Below, one piece after another: positions 1 to 8,912 of a stretch of 64,000 nucleotides of DNA (within the stretch, counting starts at the first letter, position 1; each line of letters opens with the position of its first letter). The translations under genes and the position numbers were made by a program. The DNA is taken from contig NC_020908.1 of the NCBI RefSeq assembly GCF_000155735.2, positions 2,671,001 through 2,735,000 on the forward strand. Direction: 5' to 3'. The stretch is from Octadecabacter arcticus 238. Its GTDB lineage: Bacteria; Pseudomonadota; Alphaproteobacteria; Rhodobacterales; Rhodobacteraceae. The notes under the pieces are model-generated. The model saw nothing but the letters and a program-made list of their open reading frames with translations, did no database searches and had not been told where the DNA came from.

Positions 1-48
1 GGAAATATTGCCCGCAACATCACGGACGACGAAATTAATCGCTGACAT
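1..48 (-). CDS. N-terminus of an unidentified protein, truncated by the window edge
   Basis: Reading the minus strand from an ATG at 48 gives MSAINFVVRDVAGNIS before the sequence ends. A purine-rich stretch (TGAGGCGAG) lies about 12 bases upstream and could be a ribosome site. The IS66 element is inserted 69 bases upstream of this start, so it may have separated the gene from its promoter or supplied a new one. Sixteen residues are too few to identify a family. Confidence 0.3.
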   Translation of the reverse strand, partial: MSAINFVVRDVAGNIS

Positions 49-116
49 GGTACACACTCGCCTCAACACTATGGCACTTTAATGTGCCGTTTTCTTCATT
101 GCAGACACCATATGTT

Positions 117-124
117 GGGTAATT
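117..124. repeat. Target-site duplication, left flank of IS66 copy 1
   Basis: GGGTAATT directly precedes the left end of the IS66 element and recurs directly after its right end at 1730-1737. Eight bases is the usual duplication length for IS66-family insertions, so both ends of this copy are original. Confidence 0.93.
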
Positions 125-1729
125 GTAACTCCCAAGGACCCCATCGGATATCGGGTTTTGTGTTGCCCTTGCGACGTTAGAGCCGAGCGATGATCTGTTG
201 TGGTGATAGGGTGAGTGTTTCGAGGATATTGCCCCCGTGTTTTCTGACCGTCGAGATGACGGATTTGATGTCAGCGAAGACCTGCGCGCCCTCGAGGGTG
301 CGGAAAGTTCCCGAGATTTTCATGCGCAACTTCATCATGCGCAGGTCCCGTTCGGCCTGATTGTTGGTGAAGGGAACTGTGAAGTCCGTAAGGAACCTTA
401 GGACGTCATCACGGTAGTCGCGCAAGCGGACCAGAAGGTTATGGCCTGGCCGCCTGGCTTTTCGGCCTCGCGCACCAGTGCGTCTAGCCAGTGGGTCTTG
501 TCGCTCATGGAAGGCGAGGCCCTCGGTGAGGATCGCCATGTATTTGGTGAGGATGCCGTGGTGAACCGACGTGGGGAGTTCGGTCTCGCCTCGCCCCTGA
601 GCCGCGCACTTGAGCTGATTGGCGCTGTTGAGCAGCACGCTCATCGCGCACGCCCACGGCTCCTTTTCGATTTCTTCGATGGCCTTGAGTTCCCGTAAAT
701 GATGCGCCCCGCACAGGGCGTGCGCGTCCACCCCACTCATATGGGCGTAATAGGACTTCCAGTGGTCATGAACAATTGTCCCGCCGGTCAGGAAGGATGG
801 AACAGCACCGCGCTTGGCGCTGATGCGATAATGCGTGAAGGCGAGATCGCTGATTGAGTGCAGCCAGTGCAGCTTACCATCAACACGAAGTCCGGTCTCA
901 TCCAGATGCCGAACGCCGCCTTCATTGAGCCGGGCCAGAATGTGTTCGACGACGCCACCCAAGGTACGCGCTGTGCCGTTCACCCAGTTGGTCACGCTGG
1001 CCGCGCATAGGCTGGTGGCACCAAACAAATCACGCAGGAGTTGGCAGACCCGATCCTCGGGGATCAGCTGCTGAACATTGCAGTAGACCGCCGCCGCCCG
1101 AATGCGCTTACCGTATTGCACGTGTGTATTCACGCCATCGGGAAAGGTGGCTGTCGTCGTGGCTCGGCAATGGCCACAACAATAAATCGCTGCCTGATGC
1201 TCTGTGACCTCCAGACGCGGCACCGGTATGTCATAAACCTGACGCCTCTCCACCGCCTTGATCATCCCAGCCGTCAAGCCATGCTGACAGGTGCCACAGG
1301 CCTCAGCCTCATGTCGCTCCACAAAGTCAGGCGTTGCTGTCTGACGTAGGGTGTCGCCTCGGTGGCCAACTTAACCACCACTTTTCTTACCGGACTTACC
1401 ACGCAGGCTACGCGGTACCGGCTTCTTCAACCCATCACTCGAAGGCGGCTTGCTGCTATTACTGCTGTTCTTGGCCAACTGACGCCGCAGATCCGCATTC
1501 TCTTGCGCCATGCTCGCCAACGCGGCTTCCAACTCGGCGATCCTGCGCAGAGCCGTGGCGAGGAGTTGTTCAAGAGCAGTAACTTGGTCCATTCCACCAA
1601 TGATTCAGAGAAATCGTCACAGCGCCACGAAATTCAGACCACAACAGAAAATTCATGCGCCTAATGGCCAAGGAGACTCACATCAAAACTGACAAAAACC
1701 CGTTATCGGCTGGGGTGCTTGGGAGTTAC
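125..1729 (-). mobile_element. IS66-family insertion sequence, copy 1 (1605 bp)
   Basis: The ends are imperfect inverted repeats of about 35 bases (125-159 and 1695-1729, four mismatches), both starting GTAACTCCCAAG. A perfect 8-bp direct repeat, GGGTAATT, flanks the element. It carries only a TnpC-type transposase and no accessory tnpA/tnpB genes, as in the compact ISBst12-like members of IS66. A second copy of identical length lies in opposite orientation at 25912-27516. The two copies' transposases differ at only three residues seen here, so transposition was recent. Confidence 0.95.
177..1592 (-). pseudogene. IS66 transposase (TnpC type), interrupted by an in-frame stop
   Basis: A 73-codon N-terminal segment (1592-1371; leucine-zipper-like helix, then a Ser/Asn-rich stretch and KPPSSDG) ends at a TAA. 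The same frame continues without a break to 177. The family normally has GGQPGH at this point; here it reads GG-stop-VGH, so a Gln codon has probably become TAA. The downstream 381 codons can start at a GTG (1322). They hold the CxxC zinc motif (EACGTC), the DDE residues in DETGLR and HDHWKSYY, and the NNQAERDLR glutamate. The same stop is in copy 2. Either the element moves with two separate polypeptides or readthrough, or a dead ancestor was mobilised in trans. Confidence 0.85.
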
Positions 1730-1737
1730 GGGTAATT
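1730..1737. repeat. Target-site duplication, right flank of IS66 copy 1
   Basis: GGGTAATT, identical to 117-124. The sequence from here to 1823 is AT-rich, with a short tandem repeat of CATGACACAAT near 1782-1803, and holds no gene. Confidence 0.93.
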
Positions 1738-1823
1738 TACAATTCCTAGGGGAATTTCCTATCTTTCAAGCCACAACACAACCATGACACAATCATGACA
1801 CAATAATATTATTTCCCGTTTAT

Positions 1824-2651
1824 TCACAAAGGCTTACGGCGGTCTAGCGTGTTATTTAGTGCCGCACCAACCAAAATGAGATACGCGCTCAGGTAGAACC
1901 AAAACAGAAGAGCAATGACCGCTCCAAGTGATCCGTATACCTCATTGTAAGTTGAAAAGTTCGCCACATAGGTCGAAAATGCTGCCGACATTGCGAGCCA
2001 AAACGCGACCACAACAAACGCGCCCGGCGTCACCCAGCCCATCCGTGCAAAGCGTCGGTTGGGTCCATAACGGTACAAAAGCCCCAGCCCTACGAACAGA
2101 ACCGCGATCACAAGGCTCCAACGGAACAATTCGAGCAAAACAGTTTGGTCTGTATTAAACGGGATCACCGCCAAAAAGATCGGCGCGACGACGACCATCA
2201 ACAGCGCCACAATCGCAATACCAACCAGACAGATCGTCAACAGCAATGCCACCAGGACATGTCGGATGCTACCACGATTGGGCCGATCAAAAATCGCGTT
2301 CAATCCACGAATCAAAGCCGCAACGCCAGTGCGCGCCGACCAAAGCGCCAGCCCGATTGACAATAATGTCGTCACGCCCAACGTCGCGCTTCTGGCACTT
2401 AGCAATCCGTCGATCTGGGTCTGGAACAACTTAAAGACCCCTTCCGGCATCAAGCCAGCCATCAAATCAAGTTGCGATTCAACAACAATCGGATCAGCGA
2501 AAATACCAAACAAGGATATCGTCGCCGCTATGCCCGGGAAAATCGCAAACAATCCGTAAAACGCAACCCCTGCAGAAATCAGGCCTGCGTTCTTTTCCCT
2601 CAGATCATCAAGAACTTGGCGCGTGATCTCAAAGGCTGGCCGCCAGTTCAT
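1824..2651 (-). CDS. YihY/BrkB-family inner-membrane protein
   Basis: The 275-residue protein has about six hydrophobic segments and the features of the YihY/BrkB (formerly 'ribonuclease BN') family: an N-terminal NAGLISAGVAFYGLFAIFPG segment, a middle ALWSARTGVAALIRGLNAIF stretch, and a C-terminal GSLGAVIALLFWFYLSAYLILVGA helix. These are integral membrane proteins of uncertain biochemical function; the old RNase assignment was an error. Length is normal for alphaproteobacteria. The gene lies 9 bases downstream of a lipoprotein gene on the same strand and is probably co-transcribed with it. Family assignment is firm, role unknown. Confidence 0.9.
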   Translation of the reverse strand: MNWRPAFEITRQVLDDLREKNAGLISAGVAFYGLFAIFPGIAATISLFGIFADPIVVESQLDLMAGLMPEGVFKLFQTQIDGLLSARSATLGVTTLLSIGLALWSARTGVAALIRGLNAIFDRPNRGSIRHVLVALLLTICLVGIAIVALLMVVVAPIFLAVIPFNTDQTVLLELFRWSLVIAVLFVGLGLLYRYGPNRRFARMGWVTPGAFVVVAFWLAMSAAFSTYVANFSTYNEVYGSLGAVIALLFWFYLSAYLILVGAALNNTLDRRKPL

Positions 2652-2660
2652 AAGGCGTTT

Positions 2661-3206
2661 CTAGTTTGCATAAACACTCACTTCCGGCAGCCCAATCAGC
2701 GGCGCTTCGATCAGGCGCATCGCCGCAAGCGAAATCTGGCTGCCTGACCCGAGCGCACCACCGGACGGGCGCAGTTCGAGGTTCACGGACATGCCATTGT
2801 ATTCGACGCGCCCGTTCATGACGGCTGTCACCAATGGCGTCTTAAGCCAGATACCCGGATCGGTCGGGCTGCCAAGATTGGCAATGGTGGACCCAAGGCG
2901 GCGCTCCCCGCCTGCGGGCGGCGCAATTGCCGCCGCACGATCCTGCGCTGTGGTGGTATCGAACTGTTCAACCGTGCGGGCATTGGGCGGTGGAGATGGC
3001 GGCAAATCAGGACGCGTTTGGCTGTTGTTCAGGGATGGGTGGATCGGTGGCGAAAACGCAGCCCCGCGCGACGGCGAAAGATCGGGACTGACGCTTGCGC
3101 CCGTGGCAACACCCGCGGTTTCCGCGGTCTGCAGCCCCCCAAGAAAAGCCCCTTCCGCGCAGGCAGATAGCCCAATCATGGCAGCAATCGTGACAATGTA
3201 TTTCAT
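2661..3206 (-). CDS. Predicted lipoprotein of unknown function
   Basis: The 181-residue product begins MKYIVTIAAMIGLSACAEG, a short signal peptide ending in an LSAC lipobox, so the mature protein should be acylated at Cys16 and membrane-anchored. A low-complexity Pro/Ser/Asn-rich region (about residues 40-85) follows, then a conserved-looking C-terminal part (STIANLGSPTDPGIWLKTPLV, VELRPSGG). I do not recognise a named domain. It is divergent from moaA and upstream of the BrkB gene with a 9-base gap. Role unassigned. Confidence 0.75.
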   Translation of the reverse strand: MKYIVTIAAMIGLSACAEGAFLGGLQTAETAGVATGASVSPDLSPSRGAAFSPPIHPSLNNSQTRPDLPPSPPPNARTVEQFDTTTAQDRAAAIAPPAGGERRLGSTIANLGSPTDPGIWLKTPLVTAVMNGRVEYNGMSVNLELRPSGGALGSGSQISLAAMRLIEAPLIGLPEVSVYAN

Positions 3207-3243
3207 GCGCCAAAGCTAAGGTTGCCCCCCGTCGCTGTCGAGG

Positions 3244-3265
3244 GGGAATTAGTCGCGTAATTCCC
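3244..3265 (+). promoter_or_regulatory. Inverted repeat in the moaA leader
   Basis: GGGAATTA (3244-3251) and TAATTCCC (3258-3265) form a perfect 8-bp inverted repeat around GTCGCG, 35 bases before the moaA start and between the divergent lipoprotein and moaA genes. It could be a protein operator or an RNA hairpin; the sequence does not decide. No U-tract follows, so it is not a simple terminator. Confidence 0.4.
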
Positions 3266-3300
3266 TTGCGTGAGGGTTTGCGGGTCCCTACGTTCAAGGT

Positions 3301-4305
3301 ATGAAGCAACCTCTTATCGATCCATTCCAGCGTGCCATCACCTACCTGCGGGTTTCGGTGACAGATCGCTGCGATTTCCGCTGCGTCTACTGCATGTCTG
3401 AAAACATGACCTTTCTGCCGAAAAAGGATCTCCTGACGCTGGAAGAACTGGATCGAATGTGCACAAGCTTCATCGGATTAGGCGTTGAAAAGCTTCGCAT
3501 AACTGGCGGTGAACCTTTGGTCCGTCGCGGCATAATGACGTTCTTTAACGCCATGTCGCGCCACCTTGAATCCGGTGCGTTGAAGGAATTGACGTTAACG
3601 ACCAATGGCTCGCAGCTCGAAAAATATGCAGATGATTTATATGCCGCTGGTGTGCGCCGGATCAATGTATCGCTTGATACGTTGGACGATGACAAGTTCG
3701 CCGAGATCACCCGCTGGGGCCGCCTTCCCCAAGTCATGCGCGGCATTGACGCCGCACAACGCGCTGGCATGCGCGTCAAGATCAACGCAGTGGCTTTGGC
3801 AGGTTTCAACGAGGTGGAACTATTTACCATGCAAGCGTGGTGCGCGGACCGTGATGTCGACCTGACATTCATCGAAGTCATGCCCATGGGCGACATCGGC
3901 AATGAAGATCGCATTATGCAATACTGGTCGCTCAAAGATCTACGCGCCCGACTGGAAGACCGCTTTACGGTCACTGATTTGGCCGAACGAACAGGCGGCC
4001 CTGCCCGCTACATTCGTCTCGAAGAAACTGGCCAGAAAATTGGCCTGATCACCCCGATGAGCCATAATTTTTGCGAGAGCTGTAACCGCGTGCGCATCAC
4101 CTGTACGGGTGAAATCTACACCTGTCTGGGCCAAGAAGGGCACTCTGATCTGCGCGCACCCTTGCGAGCCAGCGACGATGACGCGCAGCTAGAAACGGCT
4201 ATTCGCGCGGCAATTGGTTTGAAACCCAAGGGTCATGATTTCGACTATTCGCGCCAAACTGTCGATGGTCAGGTTTCAAGACACATGAGCCATACAGGCG
4301 GCTAG
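3301..4305 (+). CDS. moaA: GTP 3',8-cyclase MoaA (molybdenum cofactor biosynthesis)
   Basis: MoaA is the radical-SAM enzyme that rearranges GTP to (8S)-3',8-cyclo-7,8-dihydroguanosine triphosphate, the first molybdopterin step. The 334-residue protein has the N-terminal cluster motif with Cys24, Cys28 and Cys31 (CDFRCVYC), the [12 protein letters not shown]-binding strand, and the second cluster with Cys258, Cys261 and Cys275 (CxxC-x13-C). It ends in the family's Gly-Gly tail. Length is full and the start is the first ATG after the leader. The stop overlaps that of the convergent methyltransferase gene by 4 bases. Confidence 0.97.
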   Translation: MKQPLIDPFQRAITYLRVSVTDRCDFRCVYCMSENMTFLPKKDLLTLEELDRMCTSFIGLGVEKLRITGGEPLVRRGIMTFFNAMSRHLESGALKELTLTTNGSQLEKYADDLYAAGVRRINVSLDTLDDDKFAEITRWGRLPQVMRGIDAAQRAGMRVKINAVALAGFNEVELFTMQAWCADRDVDLTFIEVMPMGDIGNEDRIMQYWSLKDLRARLEDRFTVTDLAERTGGPARYIRLEETGQKIGLITPMSHNFCESCNRVRITCTGEIYTCLGQEGHSDLRAPLRASDDDAQLETAIRAAIGLKPKGHDFDYSRQTVDGQVSRHMSHTGG

Positions 4306-4895
4306 GGCTTCCGAGCGATAAAATCGATCAGCGCGGCTTTGCCAACATGCGCACTGCCAGACGTTTGATCGCACTCGTAGGATGCGCTTCGCTCAACGAT
4401 CCAGCCGGCAAAGACCTCATGCAATTCTGCTTGTGTATACATATTCTCTGCCGTGGGCGGGCCACCGGTGCCGCGCCCGATCTGTTCGGGGCGATATCCA
4501 TGCAGCACAATCCTCCCCCCTGTGCGCAGGGCCCGCGTCATGTCCGCAAATTGCTTGGCGCGTTGTTGTTGCCCGACAAACTGGATGAATATTCCGACAA
4601 CCATGTCAAACTGCAGCGTCCAATCCCACTGGTTCCATTCTGAAACATGGGTTTGCACCTCAACGCCCGACTCTCTGGCCAATGCGGTGGCACGTCCGAC
4701 GGCTGTGACAGACATATCAAACGCGGTTACGTTCATGCCATGGCGCGCCAAATGCACCGCATTGCGCCCCTCCCCGTCCGCCGCGCACAACACCGATTGG
4801 GACGGCAGCGCCAGCCACGAATTTGCTGCCAAGACGCCGGACGGCTCTCTCCCGAATAGGTAGCCGTCCTCAGCTGCAAAACGATCTTCCCACAT
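4302..4895 (-). CDS. Class I SAM-dependent methyltransferase
   Basis: The 197-residue protein resembles small TehB/thiopurine-type methyltransferases: an N-terminal [13 protein letters not shown] segment (residues about 2-20), a SAM-binding motif I in degenerate form ([16 protein letters not shown], about 35-50), an acidic motif after the next strand ([11 protein letters not shown]), and a post-motif stretch ([17 protein letters not shown]). The substrate cannot be told. Its start codon overlaps the stop of the upstream M20 gene, implying coupled translation, and its own stop overlaps that of convergent moaA by 4 bases. Confidence 0.82.
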   Translation of the reverse strand: MWEDRFAAEDGYLFGREPSGVLAANSWLALPSQSVLCAADGEGRNAVHLARHGMNVTAFDMSVTAVGRATALARESGVEVQTHVSEWNQWDWTLQFDMVVGIFIQFVGQQQRAKQFADMTRALRTGGRIVLHGYRPEQIGRGTGGPPTAENMYTQAELHEVFAGWIVERSASYECDQTSGSAHVGKAALIDFIARKP

Positions 4896-6058
4896 TATGC
4901 CGCAGGCATCCGCTGCTCAACAATCTCAGCCCACCAGCTGCATCCTGCAGGGATCGCCTCGTCGTTGAAATTGTATTCGGGGTGGTGGACCATGGCCGTG
5001 TCGCCGTTACCCACCAAAATATACGCACCGGGACGTTCATCGAGCATGAATGCGAAATCCTCACCTCCCATAATAAGGGGTGCGTCATCGCAACCACCTG
5101 AGATGGACGTCGCAACCTTAGCGGCAAATTCGGTCTGCGCGTCAGAATTCACCATCACCGGATAGCCGCGCATGTAGTTAATTGCCGCCGTACCGCCGAA
5201 TGTCGCGGCGGTGCCGTTGCAAATCTCTGCGATGCGCTTTTCCGCCAAGTTTCGCATTTCCTCGGACATTGTGCGCACCGTACCGCGAATGTTGATACGC
5301 TGCGGGATGACATTGAACGCCTTTGATGACGACTCAATCGACGTCACCGACACCACAAGCTGATCAACAGGGTCCGCATTACGGCTAGCGATGGTTTGTA
5401 AGGTCAATACCGCTTGCGACGCCATCACCATCGTATCGACCGTTTCATTGGGCTTGGCCGCGTGGCCTCCAACGCCCTCGAACGTGATCTCGAACGTGTC
5501 AGTTGCGGCGAAAAACGCACCAGGGCGGATTGAGAATGACCCGACTGGTTTGCCCGGCCAATTGTGCATGCCGTAAACTTCCTGGATGTTCCAGCGCTCC
5601 ATCATGCCGTCATCGCACATTTCTTTGCCGCCGCCGCCGCCTTCTTCGGCAGGCTGGAAAATAACCACGACCGTGCCGTCAAAATTGCGCGTCTCAGACA
5701 GGTATTTCGCAGCCCCGAGTAGCATGGCGGTGTGCCCGTCATGCCCACAGGCGTGCATCGCACCGTCTGTTTTTGATGCGTATTCCAATCCGGTTTGTTC
5801 ATGGATCGGCAGCGCGTCCATGTCGGCGCGCAAACCGATCACCTTGCCAGACGTATCGGATTTGCCCTTGATAACAGCCACAACACCAGTGCGTCCGATA
5901 CCCGTGACAACCTCGTCACAGCCAAACTCACCCAGCTTTTCAGCAACGATCGCGCTGGTACGGTAGGTGTCGAACAAGATTTCGGGATTTTCATGCAGAT
6001 CGCGGCGCCATGCAGTGATTTCGGGCAGCAGTTCGGCAAATCGGTTCTTAACAGGCAT
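4895..6058 (-). CDS. M20-family metal-dependent amidohydrolase (hippurate hydrolase/aminoacylase type)
   Basis: The 387-residue enzyme belongs to the M20D aminoacylase/hippurate-hydrolase group that cleaves N-acyl bonds of amino acids. Visible metal-site motifs are GLRADMDALPI (about residues 95-105), HACGHDGHTAMLLGAA (about 122-137) and QPAEEGGGG (about 154-162). The dimerisation insert is present and length is normal. A good ribosome site (GGAGAG) precedes the ATG at 6058. It lies on the same strand as an FAD amine oxidase and an ArgE-like deacetylase, opposite a peptide transporter, which suggests use of imported acyl-amino acids; the true substrate is unknown. Confidence 0.9.
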   Translation of the reverse strand: MPVKNRFAELLPEITAWRRDLHENPEILFDTYRTSAIVAEKLGEFGCDEVVTGIGRTGVVAVIKGKSDTSGKVIGLRADMDALPIHEQTGLEYASKTDGAMHACGHDGHTAMLLGAAKYLSETRNFDGTVVVIFQPAEEGGGGGKEMCDDGMMERWNIQEVYGMHNWPGKPVGSFSIRPGAFFAATDTFEITFEGVGGHAAKPNETVDTMVMASQAVLTLQTIASRNADPVDQLVVSVTSIESSSKAFNVIPQRINIRGTVRTMSEEMRNLAEKRIAEICNGTAATFGGTAAINYMRGYPVMVNSDAQTEFAAKVATSISGGCDDAPLIMGGEDFAFMLDERPGAYILVGNGDTAMVHHPEYNFNDEAIPAGCSWWAEIVEQRMPAA

Positions 6059-6136
6059 TGGTTCTCTCCAGATAACTTGACTCTAGGGTGCGCCTCGACG
6101 CTGGCGTCGGCAAGCCCCTTTCCACATCTTTGCTTG

Positions 6137-6170
6137 CAAAATATCCTAGGGGCGCGGGGGCTGGCCCCCG
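6137..6170. repeat. Dispersed GC-palindrome repeat, copy 1
   Basis: CAAAATATCCTAGGGGCGCG is followed by a GGGGG-CTGG-CCCCC hairpin. Related blocks (AATATC or GTATCCC, then a G-rich stretch and a GC hairpin) occur at 16509-16549 and 61471-61518, all in short gaps between genes. Here it lies between the FAD oxidase and M20 genes and could act as a terminator-like or mRNA-stabilising stem. Confidence 0.55.
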
Positions 6171-6206
6171 CCGTGGCGACACGCGTAGCGTGGCGCAAAA
6201 CCTGTC

Positions 6207-7553
6207 TTAAATCGCAAGACCCAGATCCATCTTTGATTTATCCGTGAACCGGGAAAACCGAAAGCGCGCCAAATCATAGCCCGTTGCGTTCCCCGTCACC
6301 ATATCTGCCAGAATGCGTCCGATTGCGGGGCCGATGCCAAAGCCATGCCCGCTCATACCAGTGGCGACCGTCAGGCCGGGCACATCTTCAATGTGATCCA
6401 CAACAGGCACCAAATCTGGCATCGTATCGATCATGCCCGCCCATGTGGCTTTTGCGCGCACCTGACCGAGGTCCGGGAAAAGGGTGGCAAATTCTTTTAC
6501 CAGACCTGCGCAGTTGGCGGCGTTTGGTGTCGGGTTTAGAACGCGCAACTTCTCAAACGGGGTGATGTCGTCAAGCGCCCAACGCCGCGCCGTCCCCCAG
6601 CCATCAGGATAGCCGTTCGGAGCGCCGGGCAAAAATCGCGTGCCGAACGGGTCTGACTTTAGTTGAGTCCAGAATTTGCCAAAGGCCCTGAACGCGTCCG
6701 GCCCGATGAAAAATTCATGAAACGCGCCCATCGCAAGGGTGTAACCGCCATCAGTGCGGGTTCTGAACGCAATTGTGCGGTCTGCGCCGCCGCCCTTGTA
6801 GGTCATCGGCGGCGCGTCAACAGCAACCACACTTTCACGCACCGACAGCTGCGGGATCGACACGCCGGCGTTGCGCAAAAACAGCGACGACCACGCCCCA
6901 CCCGCAACCACAACTTGCGGTGTTTTGATTGTTCCAGCTTCGGTCACAACGGCCACCACTCTCCCTGCGGCCTGTTCAATGCCCCGCGCCGCGCAGCCTT
7001 CGATGATTGTCACGCCTTCCTGCGCGGCCAATCGCGCGAATGTCGCAACTGCCACCAGTGGTTCGGCATGCATGTCGCTGGCCGTGTGAAGTCCGCCAAC
7101 CCAGTCGCGCCGCGCTTCGGGCATCAAATCTGCCAATTCCGTCCGGCTGAGCAGACGACTGTCAACACCGTTTGCCTTTGCATGGGGCAGCCAATCGGCG
7201 AACTTTTCCTGCTTGGCCGCATCCTCTGCCATGTAGGTCAGACCGCCCTGAACCAGCCCGATTGTACCGCCGGTTTGCGTCGACAATTCACGCCACAACC
7301 GCGCGGCCTCAACCATTATCGGCAGCTCGTCGGGATCGCGCCCCTGTTGGCGGATCCAACCCCAGTTGCGACTGGATTGCTCGCCCGCGATCCGGCCCTT
7401 TTCAAGCAGCACAACCCGCTGGCCTGCCCGGTTCAAATACAAGGCTGCGCAAACGCCGATAACACCACCGCCAATGACAACCACATCCGTATCACTCGGA
7501 ATCGTGTTGCCGTGTTCAGTCGGGACCGTTTCGGAAATTGGGAACTCAGGCAA
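6207..7553 (-). CDS. FAD-dependent amine/D-amino-acid oxidoreductase (DAO family)
   Basis: The 448-residue protein has the Rossmann FAD motif VVVIGGGVIGVCAALYLNRAG (about residues 24-44), a following LLEKGRIAGEQSSRNWGWIRQQGRD stretch as in DadA-like and Roseobacter DAO-family oxidases, and a C-terminal GMSGHGFGIGPAIGRILADMV loop that closes over FAD. Such enzymes oxidise secondary or D-amines to imines. The gene overlaps the upstream ArgE-like gene by 8 bases, so the pair is translationally linked. The actual amine substrate is not evident. Confidence 0.88.
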   Translation of the reverse strand: MPEFPISETVPTEHGNTIPSDTDVVVIGGGVIGVCAALYLNRAGQRVVLLEKGRIAGEQSSRNWGWIRQQGRDPDELPIMVEAARLWRELSTQTGGTIGLVQGGLTYMAEDAAKQEKFADWLPHAKANGVDSRLLSRTELADLMPEARRDWVGGLHTASDMHAEPLVAVATFARLAAQEGVTIIEGCAARGIEQAAGRVVAVVTEAGTIKTPQVVVAGGAWSSLFLRNAGVSIPQLSVRESVVAVDAPPMTYKGGGADRTIAFRTRTDGGYTLAMGAFHEFFIGPDAFRAFGKFWTQLKSDPFGTRFLPGAPNGYPDGWGTARRWALDDITPFEKLRVLNPTPNAANCAGLVKEFATLFPDLGQVRAKATWAGMIDTMPDLVPVVDHIEDVPGLTVATGMSGHGFGIGPAIGRILADMVTGNATGYDLARFRFSRFTDKSKMDLGLAI

Positions 7554-8709
7554 GGGTGTCTAACAGGCGTTCCATGAACGCTTCGCCTGCTTTGAATTGC
7601 TCAAGTGTAATGTATTCGTTCGGCTGATGCGCTTGCGCGATATCACCGGGCCCGCAGATGACGGACGAAAACCCGCGTTCTTGAAATTGACCCGCTTCGG
7701 TGCCGTAGCTGACAACATTGACTGCGTTGTCCCCTGTCAATTGGCGCACCAGTTCTTCTGCCCCGCCGTCCTCTTCGGGCTTTAATCCTGGCACATCGAA
7801 TTTACGCTGGTAATCAATGCCGGTGTCCGGGTGAATGGCCTGCATCTGCGCCGCAATCTCTGCAACTTTCGCCTCAAACTTGTCGACCCACATCTGCCCC
7901 GGTTCGCCCGGAACGGTCCGGAAGGTCAGCACGAAATTGCAGTCTTTGGCTGTGATATTGTGGGCGGTCCCGCCGGTGACCATTCCGACATGCAGGGTCG
8001 TATAGGGCGGCACAAATCCGCCGTCCATTTCAAGCGGCGCACGTGCCGCATTTTCGGCATTCATCTCATTGCACCAATCGATCAGCTTTGCCCCGAACAT
8101 GATGGCGTTGACGCCGATGTGTAGCAGGGATGAGTGCACCTCAAAGCCGCGCATATGCACGTCAAACCCGATGCCACCTTTGTGGCCGGTGACGACTTTC
8201 ATCATCGACGGTTCACCAATAATAGCGGCCGAGGCGCGCGGCATGGCGCTGGCGACCATCGCGTCAATCATTGGCGGTGCGCCTGTGCAGCCAACTTCTT
8301 CGTCATAGCTCAGCGCCAATTGCAACGGTCGGGTCACCCCGCGCTTTTTCGCCTCGACCAAGGCCCAAATCGACAGTGCGTCGAATCCCTTCATGTCGCA
8401 GGTGCCGCGTCCATAAAGCTTGTCGCCTTTTTCTACGGCTTCAAACGGATCGGTGTCCCATGCTTGGCCATCAACTGGCACAACGTCGGTGTGGCCTGAC
8501 AAAACGACGCCCCCGTCAATTTGCGGTCCAACATGCGCATACAGGGCCGCTTTCTGGCCCGTTTCGTCGGGCACCCGCGTCGATTCAATGCCGTGCCCAT
8601 TCAAATATTTTTCTACGAAATCAATGAGATCAAGGTTGCTGTCGCGGCTCACCGTGGGGAATGCTATCAAGCGTTCCATCAAGGTCCGTGCGTCGAGTGT
8701 GGTTGTCAT
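7546..8709 (-). CDS. argE: ArgE-like acetylornithine deacetylase (M20)
   Basis: The 387-residue protein fits the ArgE group of M20 deacylases, which hydrolyse N2-acetyl-L-ornithine to ornithine and acetate. Metal-site motifs are SGHTDVVPVDGQ, YGRGTCDMKGF and DEEVGCTGAPPM, with the catalytic Glu in the last. The C-terminal SYGTEAGQFQERGFSSVICGPGDIAQAHQPNEYI segment is typical of ArgE. It is first in a minus-strand set with the FAD oxidase and the second M20 enzyme. A catabolic role with the neighbouring transporter is possible; biosynthetic arginine use is the alternative. Confidence 0.88.
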   Translation of the reverse strand: MTTTLDARTLMERLIAFPTVSRDSNLDLIDFVEKYLNGHGIESTRVPDETGQKAALYAHVGPQIDGGVVLSGHTDVVPVDGQAWDTDPFEAVEKGDKLYGRGTCDMKGFDALSIWALVEAKKRGVTRPLQLALSYDEEVGCTGAPPMIDAMVASAMPRASAAIIGEPSMMKVVTGHKGGIGFDVHMRGFEVHSSLLHIGVNAIMFGAKLIDWCNEMNAENAARAPLEMDGGFVPPYTTLHVGMVTGGTAHNITAKDCNFVLTFRTVPGEPGQMWVDKFEAKVAEIAAQMQAIHPDTGIDYQRKFDVPGLKPEEDGGAEELVRQLTGDNAVNVVSYGTEAGQFQERGFSSVICGPGDIAQAHQPNEYITLEQFKAGEAFMERLLDTLA

Positions 8710-8731
8710 ACTGCCCCCTAATTAGCCATCG

Positions 8732-8827
8732 CGGCTGATTGATGGACGGTAAACGGGCAGACTGCACCGTCAAGGGCAACTGATGCTTTTTCGAGCAAAC
8801 AGGGGGTTGCGGGACGGCTGATTGGTG
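8732..8827. promoter_or_regulatory. Pair of direct repeats in the argE/dpp divergent intergenic region
   Basis: CGGCTGATTGATG (8732-8744) and CGGCTGATTGGTG (8815-8827) are near-identical 13-mers 83 bases apart in the divergent promoter region. Spacing near eight helical turns would suit a regulator binding both sites and looping the DNA, but no regulator gene is adjacent, so this is only a candidate. Confidence 0.3.
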
Positions 8828-8912
8828 CTAACGTGAGTGATCAAGCGGGGGTCGCACAGACGGTCCTGCAATAAAAACAATCACTAAGAACACTTTAACG
8901 GGGGGGTCGCCT

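Noticed and set aside
441..698. Antisense ORFs within the IS66 elements, present identically in both copies
   Set aside because: They are conserved only because the whole element is duplicated; no start signals or domains support them.
1782..1803. CATGACACAAT repeated near 1782-1803, as a possible repeat array
   Set aside because: Only two units, no spacer regularity and no nearby cas or related genes. It is noted only as a short tandem duplication.
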